Below are positions 54,986-64,000 of a DNA stretch of 64,000 nucleotides, piece by piece (the stretch's first letter is position 1; every line of letters starts with the position of its first letter). The DNA is from Cristatella mucedo. Lineage: Eukaryota > Bryozoa > Phylactolaemata > Cristatellidae. Both the position numbers and the translations under genes were made by a program. The stretch covers positions 1,798,001 through 1,862,000 of the forward strand of contig WPIO01000028.1 of assembly GCA_009760855.2 (NCBI GenBank). The letters run 5' to 3'. Below the pieces are notes generated by a model. The model was not told where the DNA came from, did not search any database, and was given only the letters and a program-made list of their open reading frames with translations.

Positions 54986-57900
54986 CATTATTGAAGTCGA
55001 ATATAACTAACACTGCCTAAGCATCACTTCTAAAGCCATATTATGCCGTCCGGATTACTTTCTATATTCATGAAGAGTTTTTCTAATTAAATACCGGCTA
55101 ATTTGAAATCTTACCGCTCCGAAAATCTCTAATACAGGACCAAAGAAAAAGGTTTGCAATGAGCAAAGGTATTTTTTTCTCCCTCTTGGATCAGCAAAAG
55201 GTCTCCGATAGTTGTCAAAAGTGCAAGGGTAAACTACAGTCAGAAAGAAATATAAAAGTGCTCTGTGAGGAGATGACACAAAGCCCAATCAAAGAGCACG
55301 TATAGGTTTCGTCGGACCACTTTTTTGAAATAAAGAAGGAATTGCATTAACAATGCTTTTTAGGCAACGCGTCCAACGCTAATGTTTCCTATTTCTAAAT
55401 CGCAGACACACGATTGATAGTAAGCTAGCAGCTGATTTCAATGATTTATAGTTCACGCGGCGCATACAAGTATGTCTATTTCCACGAACATGGCCGAGAA
55501 GACGAGAACAGCTGAATCCATTTGGCATACTTTTTCTCAATTTTCTGTAACAGATTAAATTTTGGATTTTCTTCTACTCATACTACTTTGATTTGCGTTG
55601 CCATTATGTTAGGAGAGGGCGGCAAGCTAAGACGCTTCTTTCACAAATGATTTATAAGAACAATTCAGCCACCAATGTGCCCCGTGCTATTATAAAAGTG
55701 TCTCTGCTTGTCTTTTATAAACGCCCGCGGAGCTCGTGCAGCGAGCTAAAAACGCCGAGGTCGCTCAATTTGAACCTGCTACATGCGATGCGGTCAACTT
55801 AATGTGTCTTCAGCTGCGGGAGGGAGTGCATATTTTCATTGATGACGCTCGAATAGAACAAATAGCCTCTCAACGGATTTTTACAATAAAATCGTATCCG
55901 CAAGAAAAGAATTTCATATAAATATCGAGTCTTCCTCCCATCGTGAAGAATGACTGCTGTAAGTAGTTTCGACGTGGCAAACCTTTGGTGGGATAGACTA
56001 ACTTTTGGTGCGATGGATTACTGCTCGGATCCTGAACAAGCTGTTATACTGGTCTTCGATTCTGCTAGCTACTTCCATGTTATCTGCACGGCTATTCGTG
56101 CCGCAGTTTATAGACCTCGATATTTGCGTCACAAGGAATGGTCCATGTGGGGATAATTCTACATGCAACGTGCTCCCATGCTAGATGATCGCTGAAAAGC
56201 CTACCACGTCGAATTCTTACTCTTGCGTTTCGATGACTCCACTTGGAATGCTAAATCATTCAGATTAAGATAGTCTAAGCGGTAGTTATCAGTGCTTGAA
56301 TTACCAGCTATAGGAACAGATATTTCATTGTTAATAAATGGATGGCTGTGCTGTGGGCTTCGAATCCGTTGTCGGGTCTTCAGACTAGACTGTTGCACGC
56401 ACTAGCTGGTGATGTGCACCTTGCTAATCAGCCGATATTTACTCAGGTATGCGAAGCAAGAGCTGCCCACCAACCCAGCGTACGTTACTGTGTAGTACGT
56501 GGCGACGATGTGAGTGCAAGTGCAAGCAACCGCTGCCGGGCCCAACGATTCTGTTTGTGTTTCTAAATTGGCTGCACCTTGGTATGACCGCCGTATAGCT
56601 CCACTAATGGCACTAGGAAAATATCGGTAACTTACCTGAGAGCTTGGATATGACTTCATTATAACTTATTTAGATGTAGACCAAATTTATAGTATGATGT
56701 ACATCGAATAATAGCCATTTAGCGTGATCGTGGCATAGAAACAGCAGGTGATATATTCACTTTATTGCTCTATTTGGAATTAAGAAAGCCGATGAGAACA
56801 GTCATTGCTTTGTGAAAATTAGTTTGTTGTATGTTTCTCAAGAGCCGATAACTGAAACCAGACAAAAGCATTGAGGCTATTGCAATGCCTACTAGAGCAA
56901 AACTCGGGCGATAACTGATGCCCAAGCTCTACATATCAGGTAAGCAGATCTCAATAATACAAATAACAAACACTGCTCATGCAAACTGTGCGGTATTACT
57001 GAAAATATAATCATAAGTTTAATGACTCTCCCAGAATTATTACACCTGTGTAAATTTTCTTAAAATCAATTTTTAAGCGTCGAGAGAAGTTATATAGACT
57101 TTTACCCTATAACTAGCTTATTAATCCTTAGCAGTCTATTTAATATGTCTGGAAGATTTAGTCCTCATCGGGTGCTTTTAATATGCTTTGATTAATTATT
57201 ATTGCTGTAATTACTTTTCTTATTTATTTTGCAAAAAATTTATTCATAGATAGAATAGCGTGATGCTCTCGCAATGCAGGTTCGTTATCCGTTTTCTTCC
57301 TGGCTCGTCTTTCGGTCGTTCGTTATGCATATTTACATCAAAGTCCCCAACATTCTAAAGGCATGCGGCGTAAAAGCGCAATGCAAAACAACGTGTGTTC
57401 GCGGTTAATGAATTCCCTTCCATTTGATTGCCAAATTGCCTTTTCAAAAGACGGGAACAAGTAAAATTGCCAAAAACTGGAGCGAGATGAACAAATGGTA
57501 AGCCGGGGATGTTACAACTGATAACCAAGTAGCTGCATACGATTTAGAAGCGGTTTCAAATTTTGCTCCGTCTATTAAAAAGTGGATTTTTCTGTGGCGT
57601 AATACGCTCAAACTTTCCGCTGAAAACGCGCCCCCCGAAAAGGCTCTTGATTGCTCTCTGCGCTCGGTCGCCCCTCGCTGGGTGCCTGGCAGGCCACGTG
57701 GATGTGGACACCGGGTCTCCTTCGAGGAGGAACTTACGGGAAAACTTTAGCGCCAGGGTCTTTACCAGCGTAATATTAGGCGGCGGGGCAGGCACACCTG
57801 TCACTTTAGCCAGACTTATGGGACGCTGTAGCCCCAATGCGTCCTCTTTTGACGCTCTACCTAGCCTTTGTTGAAGCAGGCAGCAAATGAGATCATAATG

Positions 57901-58028
57901 ACAACTGATGACAATCAGAGCCACACGCAGACAAGTACCATCGGCGAGATGGAAGGAGACAGGCAGCAGTAGAGCACACGAAGAAAAGGTCACGTCTGAG
58001 CTGATTCGGGCGTTGCGTTGGTACCTAC
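54986..58028. other. Stretch without recognisable gene or repeat family
   Basis: Open frames of 60-100 codons at 55,593-55,802, 55,950-56,156 and elsewhere show no domain. The minus-strand frame covering 57,556-58,028 continues from exon 3 of cysteine-rich gene 3 and probably includes intron or 3' untranslated sequence. A GC-richer patch lies at 57,600-57,850. Confidence 0.35.
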
Positions 58029-58581
58029 TCTGAAAAATGGGCAAGCTGTCACAGGCGCACGTGCATGGATTTCTTCGGCCCCCATTCGAGCACATTGACT
58101 GGATGCACATAACTGGCGGACAGTGCGTGGCAATTTGTTGAACGGTCGGTCGCGTAAAGGTTTCAGACGCAGTCACTGTTGAGAAGAAAGAATCCACTGA
58201 GCAGGCATACGGAAATCAGAGCAGCTGTTGCTATTGTAAATCGCCATAGATAATAACACTGACGCTAAGCATGGATTTTTCCAAGCCGTTCCTGCCTTTA
58301 GTTTTGCCTTACCCGAATTGCAGCTGCACGTGCAGGGATCTCGTGCCTTTCCGTTCGGGCACATCGATTGTATGCACATTACGGGAATGCAGCCTGGTCT
58401 TAAAGTTGGCGGGAAGATTATGGCTGCCAATGCTACATCTACAAAGAGCCGACGGTTGCAGATTTCCTCATCTCGAAACAATGCCAGCTGCATTGGAATC
58501 AAGCCGACGTCAAAGTACCGAAGTCCACTCACCGGTGATGAGAAGTACGAAGACACTGACCGAGATGAATCTAGCAGCCAT
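58029..58581 (-). CDS. Secreted two-domain cysteine-rich protein, gene 3 (minus strand, 3' end unresolved)
   Basis: Exon 1 (58,533-58,581) starts at cgccATGG and encodes the signal peptide MAARFISVSVFVLLIT, ending at ACCG|GTGAGT. Exon 2 (58,313-58,438) follows ctctttgtag and holds domain 1, CIPVMCIQSMCPNGKARDPC with TCSC, ending at TTCGG|GTAAGG. Exon 3 (58,029-58,175) follows a strong acceptor (ttctttcttctcaacag) and holds domain 2, CPPVMCIQSMCSNGGRRNPC with TCAC, with a candidate donor CAGA|GTAGGT. All junctions are phase 1, as in genes 1 and 2. Here each domain has its own exon, whereas genes 1 and 2 carry both in one. Domain 2 has Asn for the usual Asp before PCTC. The last exon and poly(A) site were not identified. 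A CCAAT box lies about 110 bp upstream (58,690-58,694). Confidence 0.72.
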
Positions 58582-58841
58582 GGCGGACAGTAGCGTATGC
58601 TTTCACGTAGCAGAGGAAATTCATCCGTCAGCTGCCGATGCTCCCACCAGAACTAATCATCCGTTCAAACATGCTGTGCCTATCTACGGATTGGCGCAGT
58701 AAGATTAACCTATGCAGCTTGTGTCTGTTATTTCATGGGAATTACGGACGACGATGCTGGTTCAGATCTAAAACCTTCTCAGCTTCGTGAAATTACATAG
58801 TACTTGTAATGCTTGAAGAAGACCATAATGACGAGTAGATG

Positions 58842-59166
58842 GGGAGGAGGAGGAGGAGGAGGAGGAGAAGAAGGAGGAGGAGGAGGAGGAGGAGGAGGAG
58901 GAGGAGGAGGAGGAGGAGGAGGAGGAGGAGGAGGAGGAGGAGGAGGAGGAGGAGGAGGAGGAGGAGGAGGAGGAGGAGGAGGAGGAGGAGGAGGAGGAGG
59001 AGGAGGAGGAGGAGGAGGAGGAGGAGGAGGAGGAGGAGGAGGAGGAGGAGGAGGAGGAGGAGGAGGAGGAGGAGGAGGAGGAGGAGGAGGAGGAGGAGGA
59101 GGAGGAGGAGGAGGAGGAGGAGGAGGAGGAGGAGGAGGAGGAGGAGGAGGAAGAGGAGGAGGAGGG
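58842..59166. repeat. (GGA)n microsatellite, about 325 bp
   Basis: Nearly pure GGA triplets, with one GAA break near 58,870 and another near 59,152. Purine-rich sequence continues to 59,335. Very long single-residue open frames (Arg, Gly, Ser, Pro, Leu runs) on both strands come from it. Confidence 0.98.
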
Positions 59167-59629
59167 TAAGGACGAGTACGAGGAGAAAGAGCAGCAGCAG
59201 GAGCAGGACAAAGAATAGCATGTGCAGGATGAAGAGAAGGAGGGAGAGCAGCCGAAGGAGGAAGTGGAGGAACAGGAACAGAAGAAGTAAGGAGACGCAA
59301 GGAGAAGGAGGAGGAGGAGGAACAAGGGAAGAGCACAATAAAGAGGATGCCGCTAATATTCGGGCTCTGACATTAAGCCCTTTCCAGTCGAGTGATAAAG
59401 CTAGTACAACCTATTTGATTTCCAGATATGATACGACAGTCTGACTGATGCGCTTAGGAGTTAATGAATCAGAGCACCGCCGTAAGTATTAGTCAGACGC
59501 CTGCACCCGCCGTCTATAGAATATGTTTAAACCGTAAGGTAATGCTAGCCGCATGTTTCTCCCGTATTCGTAGGCAAAATTAGCCAGGAATGTGACTCTA
59601 CAAAATCTTGTACTGTCACGAAAGAAGGG

Positions 59630-60013
59630 ATTGACGCGGATAGCAAAGGGTAAAAGAAAACCGCGCCCCGCGTGCGTTAAATCGTTGACGTTCCTGCAAC
59701 AGGGAGTTCCGCTTGGAAGAGCATGCACGCCTCTTTTCAGAGGCAGAGAAAAGTCAAGCTGACTTGGCTCGCGATTACAACTCTCCGGGCGTCAGCAGAC
59801 TGTCGGCTGCAGGCAACTCCCAGGCTTGGGAGCTGGCGAATGGCCGCAGCCGGTGGCAGCGTCCCTCGGCCAGAGCAGGCTGGCGCAGCGGAGCCGTCAG
59901 TCGGCCTAGTAAGGCTCGCTGTGGTGGCTCACCCGAGTGTCGCGCGTCTTTACTCTCCTTTAGACGCGGAAGGCGGGAAATGGGTCCTGTCATTCAGTGC
60001 ACGGCCGCTGTTG
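59630..60013. promoter_or_regulatory. CpG-rich patch around a probable first exon
   Basis: GC content and CG density rise sharply compared with both flanks and fall again after the splice donor at 60,014. This is the usual look of a promoter and first exon. Confidence 0.4.
59840..60013 (+). CDS. Probable first coding exon of an unidentified gene
   Basis: ATG at 59,840 (gcgaATGG) opens 58 codons ending in phase 0 at CTGTTG|GTGAGTAAG, an almost ideal donor. The product starts with an Ala/Gly/Pro-rich leader (MAAAGGSVPRPEQAGAAE), followed by VRLAVVAHPSVARLYSPLDA and EGGKWVLSFSARPLL. The pattern A-x-V-x(2)-Y...KWV recalls the first two strands of EVH1/WH1-type domains, but this is weak and I would not name the gene. 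The frame is also open upstream to 59,723. No second exon was found before the window ends. Confidence 0.4.
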
Positions 60014-60019
60014 GTGAGT

Positions 60020-60560
60020 AAGCTGGAGAGCGACCGCTGCGGCTTTGGAGGATATTTTTCTGCCTGCTTTTATCAAATGCTTTCAGCAGGTTCAGTTTCT
60101 AAAGGGGGAAATGAGCCTCCGCTTGCGCAACTCCGCAGCAAGACCTGGTGGGGGAGCCGTCAAATCTACGCCGAAGTTCGTAGCTGGAATGCGAACTTGA
60201 AAGTTGGTGCGTTGTCGGTGTAGATTGTATGATGTACGCGAAAGGCGGACGCTGTCCGAATGCATGTGGTCTCCACTAAGACTAGTTAGAAAGTATTTGT
60301 AGTTCAGTAGGAGCCAAGCCGCGTTGCACCAGCTTGTCGCTATCAATTTCGCAGATGTCAATACTCCACCGTTATCAATCAGGCGTTAAGGCCATCGGTA
60401 ATTATCAGACTTTAAAATAGATAAGAGCGGATTTAGGTTTTAAGTTGGGAGCATTTCCTAAAACGGCTGCCGTTTTCTGTTACCGACAGTAAGAGCAGCA
60501 TTGATCGCTATTCCTTTCACTGTGACTATTAGTTTTTAGGCTGTAAAGAAAACGCCTCAT
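60020..60560. other. Stretch without recognisable feature
   Basis: Probably first-intron sequence if the exon at 59,840 is real. Nothing else identified. Confidence 0.35.
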
Positions 60561-60564
60561 AGAG

Positions 60565-60735
60565 ACTGCTGACCCTGTACATGTAACCCTTAACCGTGTT
60601 ATTCATGTTGTTTATCAAGCATGATATTACTCACCATTCAATCGAGTTTCCCTTTGCAGCAAATGTAAAGCACCTAGAAAGAGATAGTGTTCTCTGTGGG
60701 CGATTTATCAAGTGCATTATTATTATTAGCACGCC
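60565..60735 (+). mobile_element. LINE-A 3' tail
   Basis: ctgaccctgtacatgtaacc, then gcaaatgtaaagcacctaga and an ATT repeat at the end. Confidence 0.85.
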
Positions 60736-61900
60736 GAATAAAATTGAGGTGCACAAAAATTGGATTAAGGCATCACTCGGAAGGCTAGAGATTTTATTTT
60801 TTATTTTTGTCAACCTAAATAGCTGCTCTCATCACGAAGGAATGCACGTCCATGTGAAGGAATTGAAAATGCCGTTTAGCAGCATTGCTTTCGGGAGCAT
60901 GCCCGTAGTAGCCATATACGCTCACAGCAGTCAGTAGGACTGCTTGTGATTAGACAAATCGCTCCTGTGCATGCTGCAGCCTGCCGCTTGTTGAGCCGAC
61001 AGTTGCACAATCAGCTTCTTTCGGGCGACCAATCGCTCTCTACAGCTCTCAACTCGTTGGCTTAAAAGCATCCTAGCTTTAACGAGTCACTCTCGCATGT
61101 CTGGGTCTCAAACTTCGTCGTGGTGTGGAATTCTAGCGGATCTCAGCCAAGCGAGGAAGTTAAAGCGCATCACAGCCTGTCGGGTCATTGGTTTGAGTCG
61201 CCACGCGGCAGTGGTCGCTCTGAAATGCCCGCTGCTGCTGATGCTGCTGCGAGCGGGTTGAAAGCCGCTCTAAGATCTTTTGTACTGCTTAAACGAGGCT
61301 GTAGAATTATCCCGCATATTTTCCCTTCAATGCTTACTGCTCGAATTCGCGCGCCTACGCTTTTATAATGGCAAGCGAGCGCCGAGCAGCAATCCGTAGC
61401 TTTGGCGTTGTCGGCCACCATTGGCAGCGCTTCGCTTAAGGCAATGATCCGTAGAGTTCTTGAAGATTGACTCTGCTCAAACACACGGTGCAGCGCAGCA
61501 CTAGCTCGGTGACACGGAATGGTTGATAGGCATGTGTTGCCTAAGCTGACAGGTGCATTTGAGGTCGTACGACTGTGGCACTAATTATAATTGTAATTAT
61601 GCAGAAGTTATTATAGAACAGTACTAATACTTTGCCACGCTGCAGCAGGCACGCCGTCTAATGGTGGTCGTAGATGACGGTACTATGATTGCAAAAGAGT
61701 CTTATATCGTGCTCCGCCTAAATTTGCAAGTGGAATTGTATATTTAAAAATATCAGAAAACTACTATAATAGATTGGAGCTCCTGATGCCAACAAGGTCT
61801 CATGCTGGAGGGAGTCTACAGTAACGCTGCAAAGAATGTAGCCACACCGTCCGTGCAAGTCTGCTGCAAGCTCTGTCTTCCTGTCAGCCTAAACTCTCAG
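60736..61900. other. Stretch without recognisable feature
   Basis: Short open frames without domains. Confidence 0.4.
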
Positions 61901-61903
61901 CCA

Positions 61904-61914
61904 CTCTCTCTCTC

Positions 61915-61993
<79 letters not shown>
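61904..61993. repeat. (CT)n microsatellite
   Basis: About 90 bp of CT repeat with two single-base interruptions. Confidence 0.97.
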
Positions 61994-62324
61994 GCCAGTA
62001 ACCTTTGATGGTGGCGCACAATTACCTCCACGTCTACGGAGAGAGATATTCAATACGCAATCTAATACAAATATGTCATATTGAGTCACCGGTCTTTCAG
62101 CATACGCAGAAAAGGAAAGCAAAAAGCAGTTGGTGGATGATGACTAACGACGAATCAAGTGGCAGATACGTAGCAGCCGAGAATGCGGCTGAAAATAAAG
62201 TTGCAAAGTTTGCAACAGAACTGCGAATACCTTGAAGTATTCACCTTGAAATCCCCAGTGATCTTTTTACTTGAATTTTATGCGCTTTTTCTGTTTAATT
62301 ATTAACATGCATGATTTTATTTTC

Positions 62325-62372
62325 ATGGCTTTGTGGAGTTACAGAGGGAGATACATTACATTACATTATTTG
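62325..62372 (+). repeat. Repeat R-C 3' tail only
   Basis: atggctttgtggagttacag then gagatacattacattacatt, the same 3' end as repeat R-C, with a clear ATTAC-type terminal repeat. Confidence 0.75.
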
Positions 62373-62537
62373 ATGGGAAATAAAAAATTCGTGGCATTGG
62401 AATATATTAGAGATTGCATCTATTGCATGAATTTAATTATTAGTAAATGAATGTCACGGCGAAAATTCCCACAAGAGTTACTTTGGAAAGGTTATTAAAG
62501 GTTTTTCGCAGGTTCTTGCCTTGTTTGTTCATATTTT

Positions 62538-62592
62538 GGCCTTTTTAAGTATATTTTGGCTTTGGCTTTGGCTTAGGCTTTTGGCTTTCGTT
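62538..62592. repeat. Short GGCTTT-type tandem repeat
   Basis: Five to six irregular copies of ttggct. Confidence 0.75.
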
Positions 62593-63150
62593 AGAGGATT
62601 CTGACTGGTGTGGGGCAGCTAGTACTGCTAAAATGAGACGTTATGATACACACGATTTCACTCTCACGACAGACATGCTACCCAGTTTTAGCGAGCTGCA
62701 AGTATTTTGAAGCACCGATGAGTCGTCTCAGGTTCAGGTTAAATAAGCAGTGCTACCCTTATCCTTAGCGCGCCCAAACGTTTGCAGTGTCATACAGCTT
62801 AAATAGCTAGAAAATCGCAATTTAAAATATTGAAATTAGATAGCCTTAGCTGCTGAGGCGATGCTGTCATCTACAGAAACGTCATATTGGAGCAGCGTTC
62901 AATCTTCAAAGCTTGTAAGGTATTTCAAGCATGTAAGGTACTGAGACTTGGTCGACTCGAAGCCTTTGAGGTAATGAGAGCTTATATATTTTATATAGAA
63001 AAAAAATCATCAGTACTTTGATTGTAATGAAGGAATTTTGGAAAGGAATAAAAAATTATATCTTTCATCTAGCGTTGTTTTCGTTGACCATTGCTGGTAG
63101 TCGCACAATTAGCAAAGTGTTTTACTTCTTCGCTTCGGCATACGTTTGGA

Positions 63151-63330
63151 TAGTGAGACGTGATGGCACACTAAGTAAGGCAGTTGTTGTTCACGATCAC
63201 TGTCCCGAGATTGTGGGTTCGAATCTTGTGGTGGGTAATTTTGTATCGCCGCTGCAAGTGGTGACGTTAGCCGTAAAAGCTCACCTGTCACTATACAAAA
63301 GAGGCTGTTAAATCAGCTAGTATTTTTTGG
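63151..63330 (+). mobile_element. SINE-1, copy d (full length)
   Basis: A box region tggcacactaagtaag, B box gggttcgaatct, body gccgtaaaagctcacc, and 3' end aaaagaggctgttaaatcag. Confidence 0.85.
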
Positions 63331-64000
63331 ATGATACTACACGATTTAATAAATCTAAGCAATATAATCTGTTGATTTAGATTATCAGATACATTTATTT
63401 TCTCAAGCAGTTTGCTTAGAAAATAAATACGTCTCACGAAATGGACAGCGAGTTTTCGTGAAGAAAACTATAGATAATGTGATCGTGTGAAAATGACTCG
63501 TGCCCACATGAGGTCACCATTAAATATGCACCATGCGTCGTGAGCCACACGTTATGGATAGATTTTCAAATAAATAGATGCAAAACTATAAGCGAACAGA
63601 AATATTAATTGAATTGGTTTTGGCCAGTTGTGGCATTTGACAGCGGCGTACACGGCGACAAGCTCAAATTCCCGCATTGAAAAGACAAATGTATGGTAGC
63701 CTGCTATTTTTAATTTGTGTTTGCTAGTACTAAATAAGTCTCAGATAGCTGAGGCTACATATAGGTACAGCTTAGTTAAATCAGTATTTCAGAATTGAGA
63801 ATTAATTTCCAGCCGATAACGGCAATACGAACCTCGAAACAATTTCAATTAAAATTACGCTTCTTAGTGTTATGTAAAATGAAAAAGAGTTTTAGCGAAA
63901 TAGAAATTTCAGCAATAGTTAATTAAACTGTAACTTTAATTTAGAAAAAGTTGCCCATAAAGTCATGACTTTTCGGTAATTTAAAGTCTCCATCACTTTA
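63331..64000. other. Stretch without recognisable feature
   Basis: AT-rich. A short inverted segment (tttattttctcaagcag / gcttagaaaataaata) lies at 63,395-63,430. No gene seen. Confidence 0.4.

Noticed and set aside
57556-58028. Continuation of the minus-strand frame beyond exon 3 of gene 3 as a long coding C-terminus
   Set aside because: The sequence after the candidate donor CAGA|GTAGGT has no cysteine pattern or relation to genes 1 and 2. The length is more likely due to a GC-rich stretch.
58768-59444. Very long open frames of poly-Ser, poly-Pro, poly-Leu, poly-Gly and poly-Arg
   Set aside because: All come from the GGA/TCC triplet repeat read in different frames. There is no start context, unique sequence or conservation.

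Overview
The window is a gene-poor stretch of a eukaryotic, almost certainly animal, nuclear genome. The sequence shows interrupted genes with GT/AG splice sites, dense copies of non-LTR retrotransposons, tRNA-derived SINEs, hAT-type miniature transposons and long microsatellites. There are no bacterial operons, rRNA genes or CRISPR arrays. The species cannot be fixed from sequence alone. The L2/CR1-like LINEs, a SINE that borrows the LINE tail, and SPIN-like hAT elements fit an invertebrate, perhaps a lophotrochozoan (SPIN is known from a pond snail), but this is a guess.

Layout. 1-4.8 kb: a broken LINE (family B), a SINE and a 3' LINE-A fragment. 4.85-8.1 kb: a GC- and CpG-rich domain, probably a promoter or first-exon region. 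8.3-14.3 kb: a minisatellite with a SPIN-like element inserted at its end, then several LINE-A pieces including the longest copy (endonuclease plus reverse transcriptase, inactivated). 14.55-15.32 kb: a large diverged inverted repeat. 19.3-27.9 kb: two coding exons, separated by an 8 kb repeat-filled intron, that join in phase into the C-terminal part of a Rab11 family-interacting protein. 28-35 kb: repeats only (GA microsatellites, SINEs, a perfect hairpin, solo-LTR-like elements). 35.6-58.6 kb: the most interesting part, a cluster of three genes for small secreted cysteine-rich proteins. Genes 1 (35,994-37,440, +) and 2 (49,565-51,829, +) are a tandem duplication 13.57 kb apart. Gene 3 (about 58,029-58,581, -) is a diverged relative with one cysteine domain per exon. 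All visible introns are phase 1, and the coding lengths of genes 1 and 2 close in frame across three exons. 58.8-59.2 kb: a GGA repeat of over 300 bp. 59.6-60.0 kb: a second CpG-rich patch with a probable first coding exon. 60-64 kb: LINE tail, CT repeat, SINE.

Gene relations. The three cysteine-rich genes share a domain C-x(3,4)-C-x4-C-[PS]-x-G-x3-[DN]-P-C-T-C-x-C, two copies per protein after a signal peptide. The spacing and the CPNG...D...C-C motif resemble the second half of antistasin-type protease-inhibitor domains in shortened form, so a secreted inhibitor or defence/secretory peptide family is the working hypothesis. The promoter, exon 1, intron 1 and exon 2 of genes 1 and 2 are nearly identical, while intron 2 and the downstream flanks have drifted. 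That points to local gene conversion or strong selection. The Rab11-FIP gene is an unrelated membrane-traffic gene.
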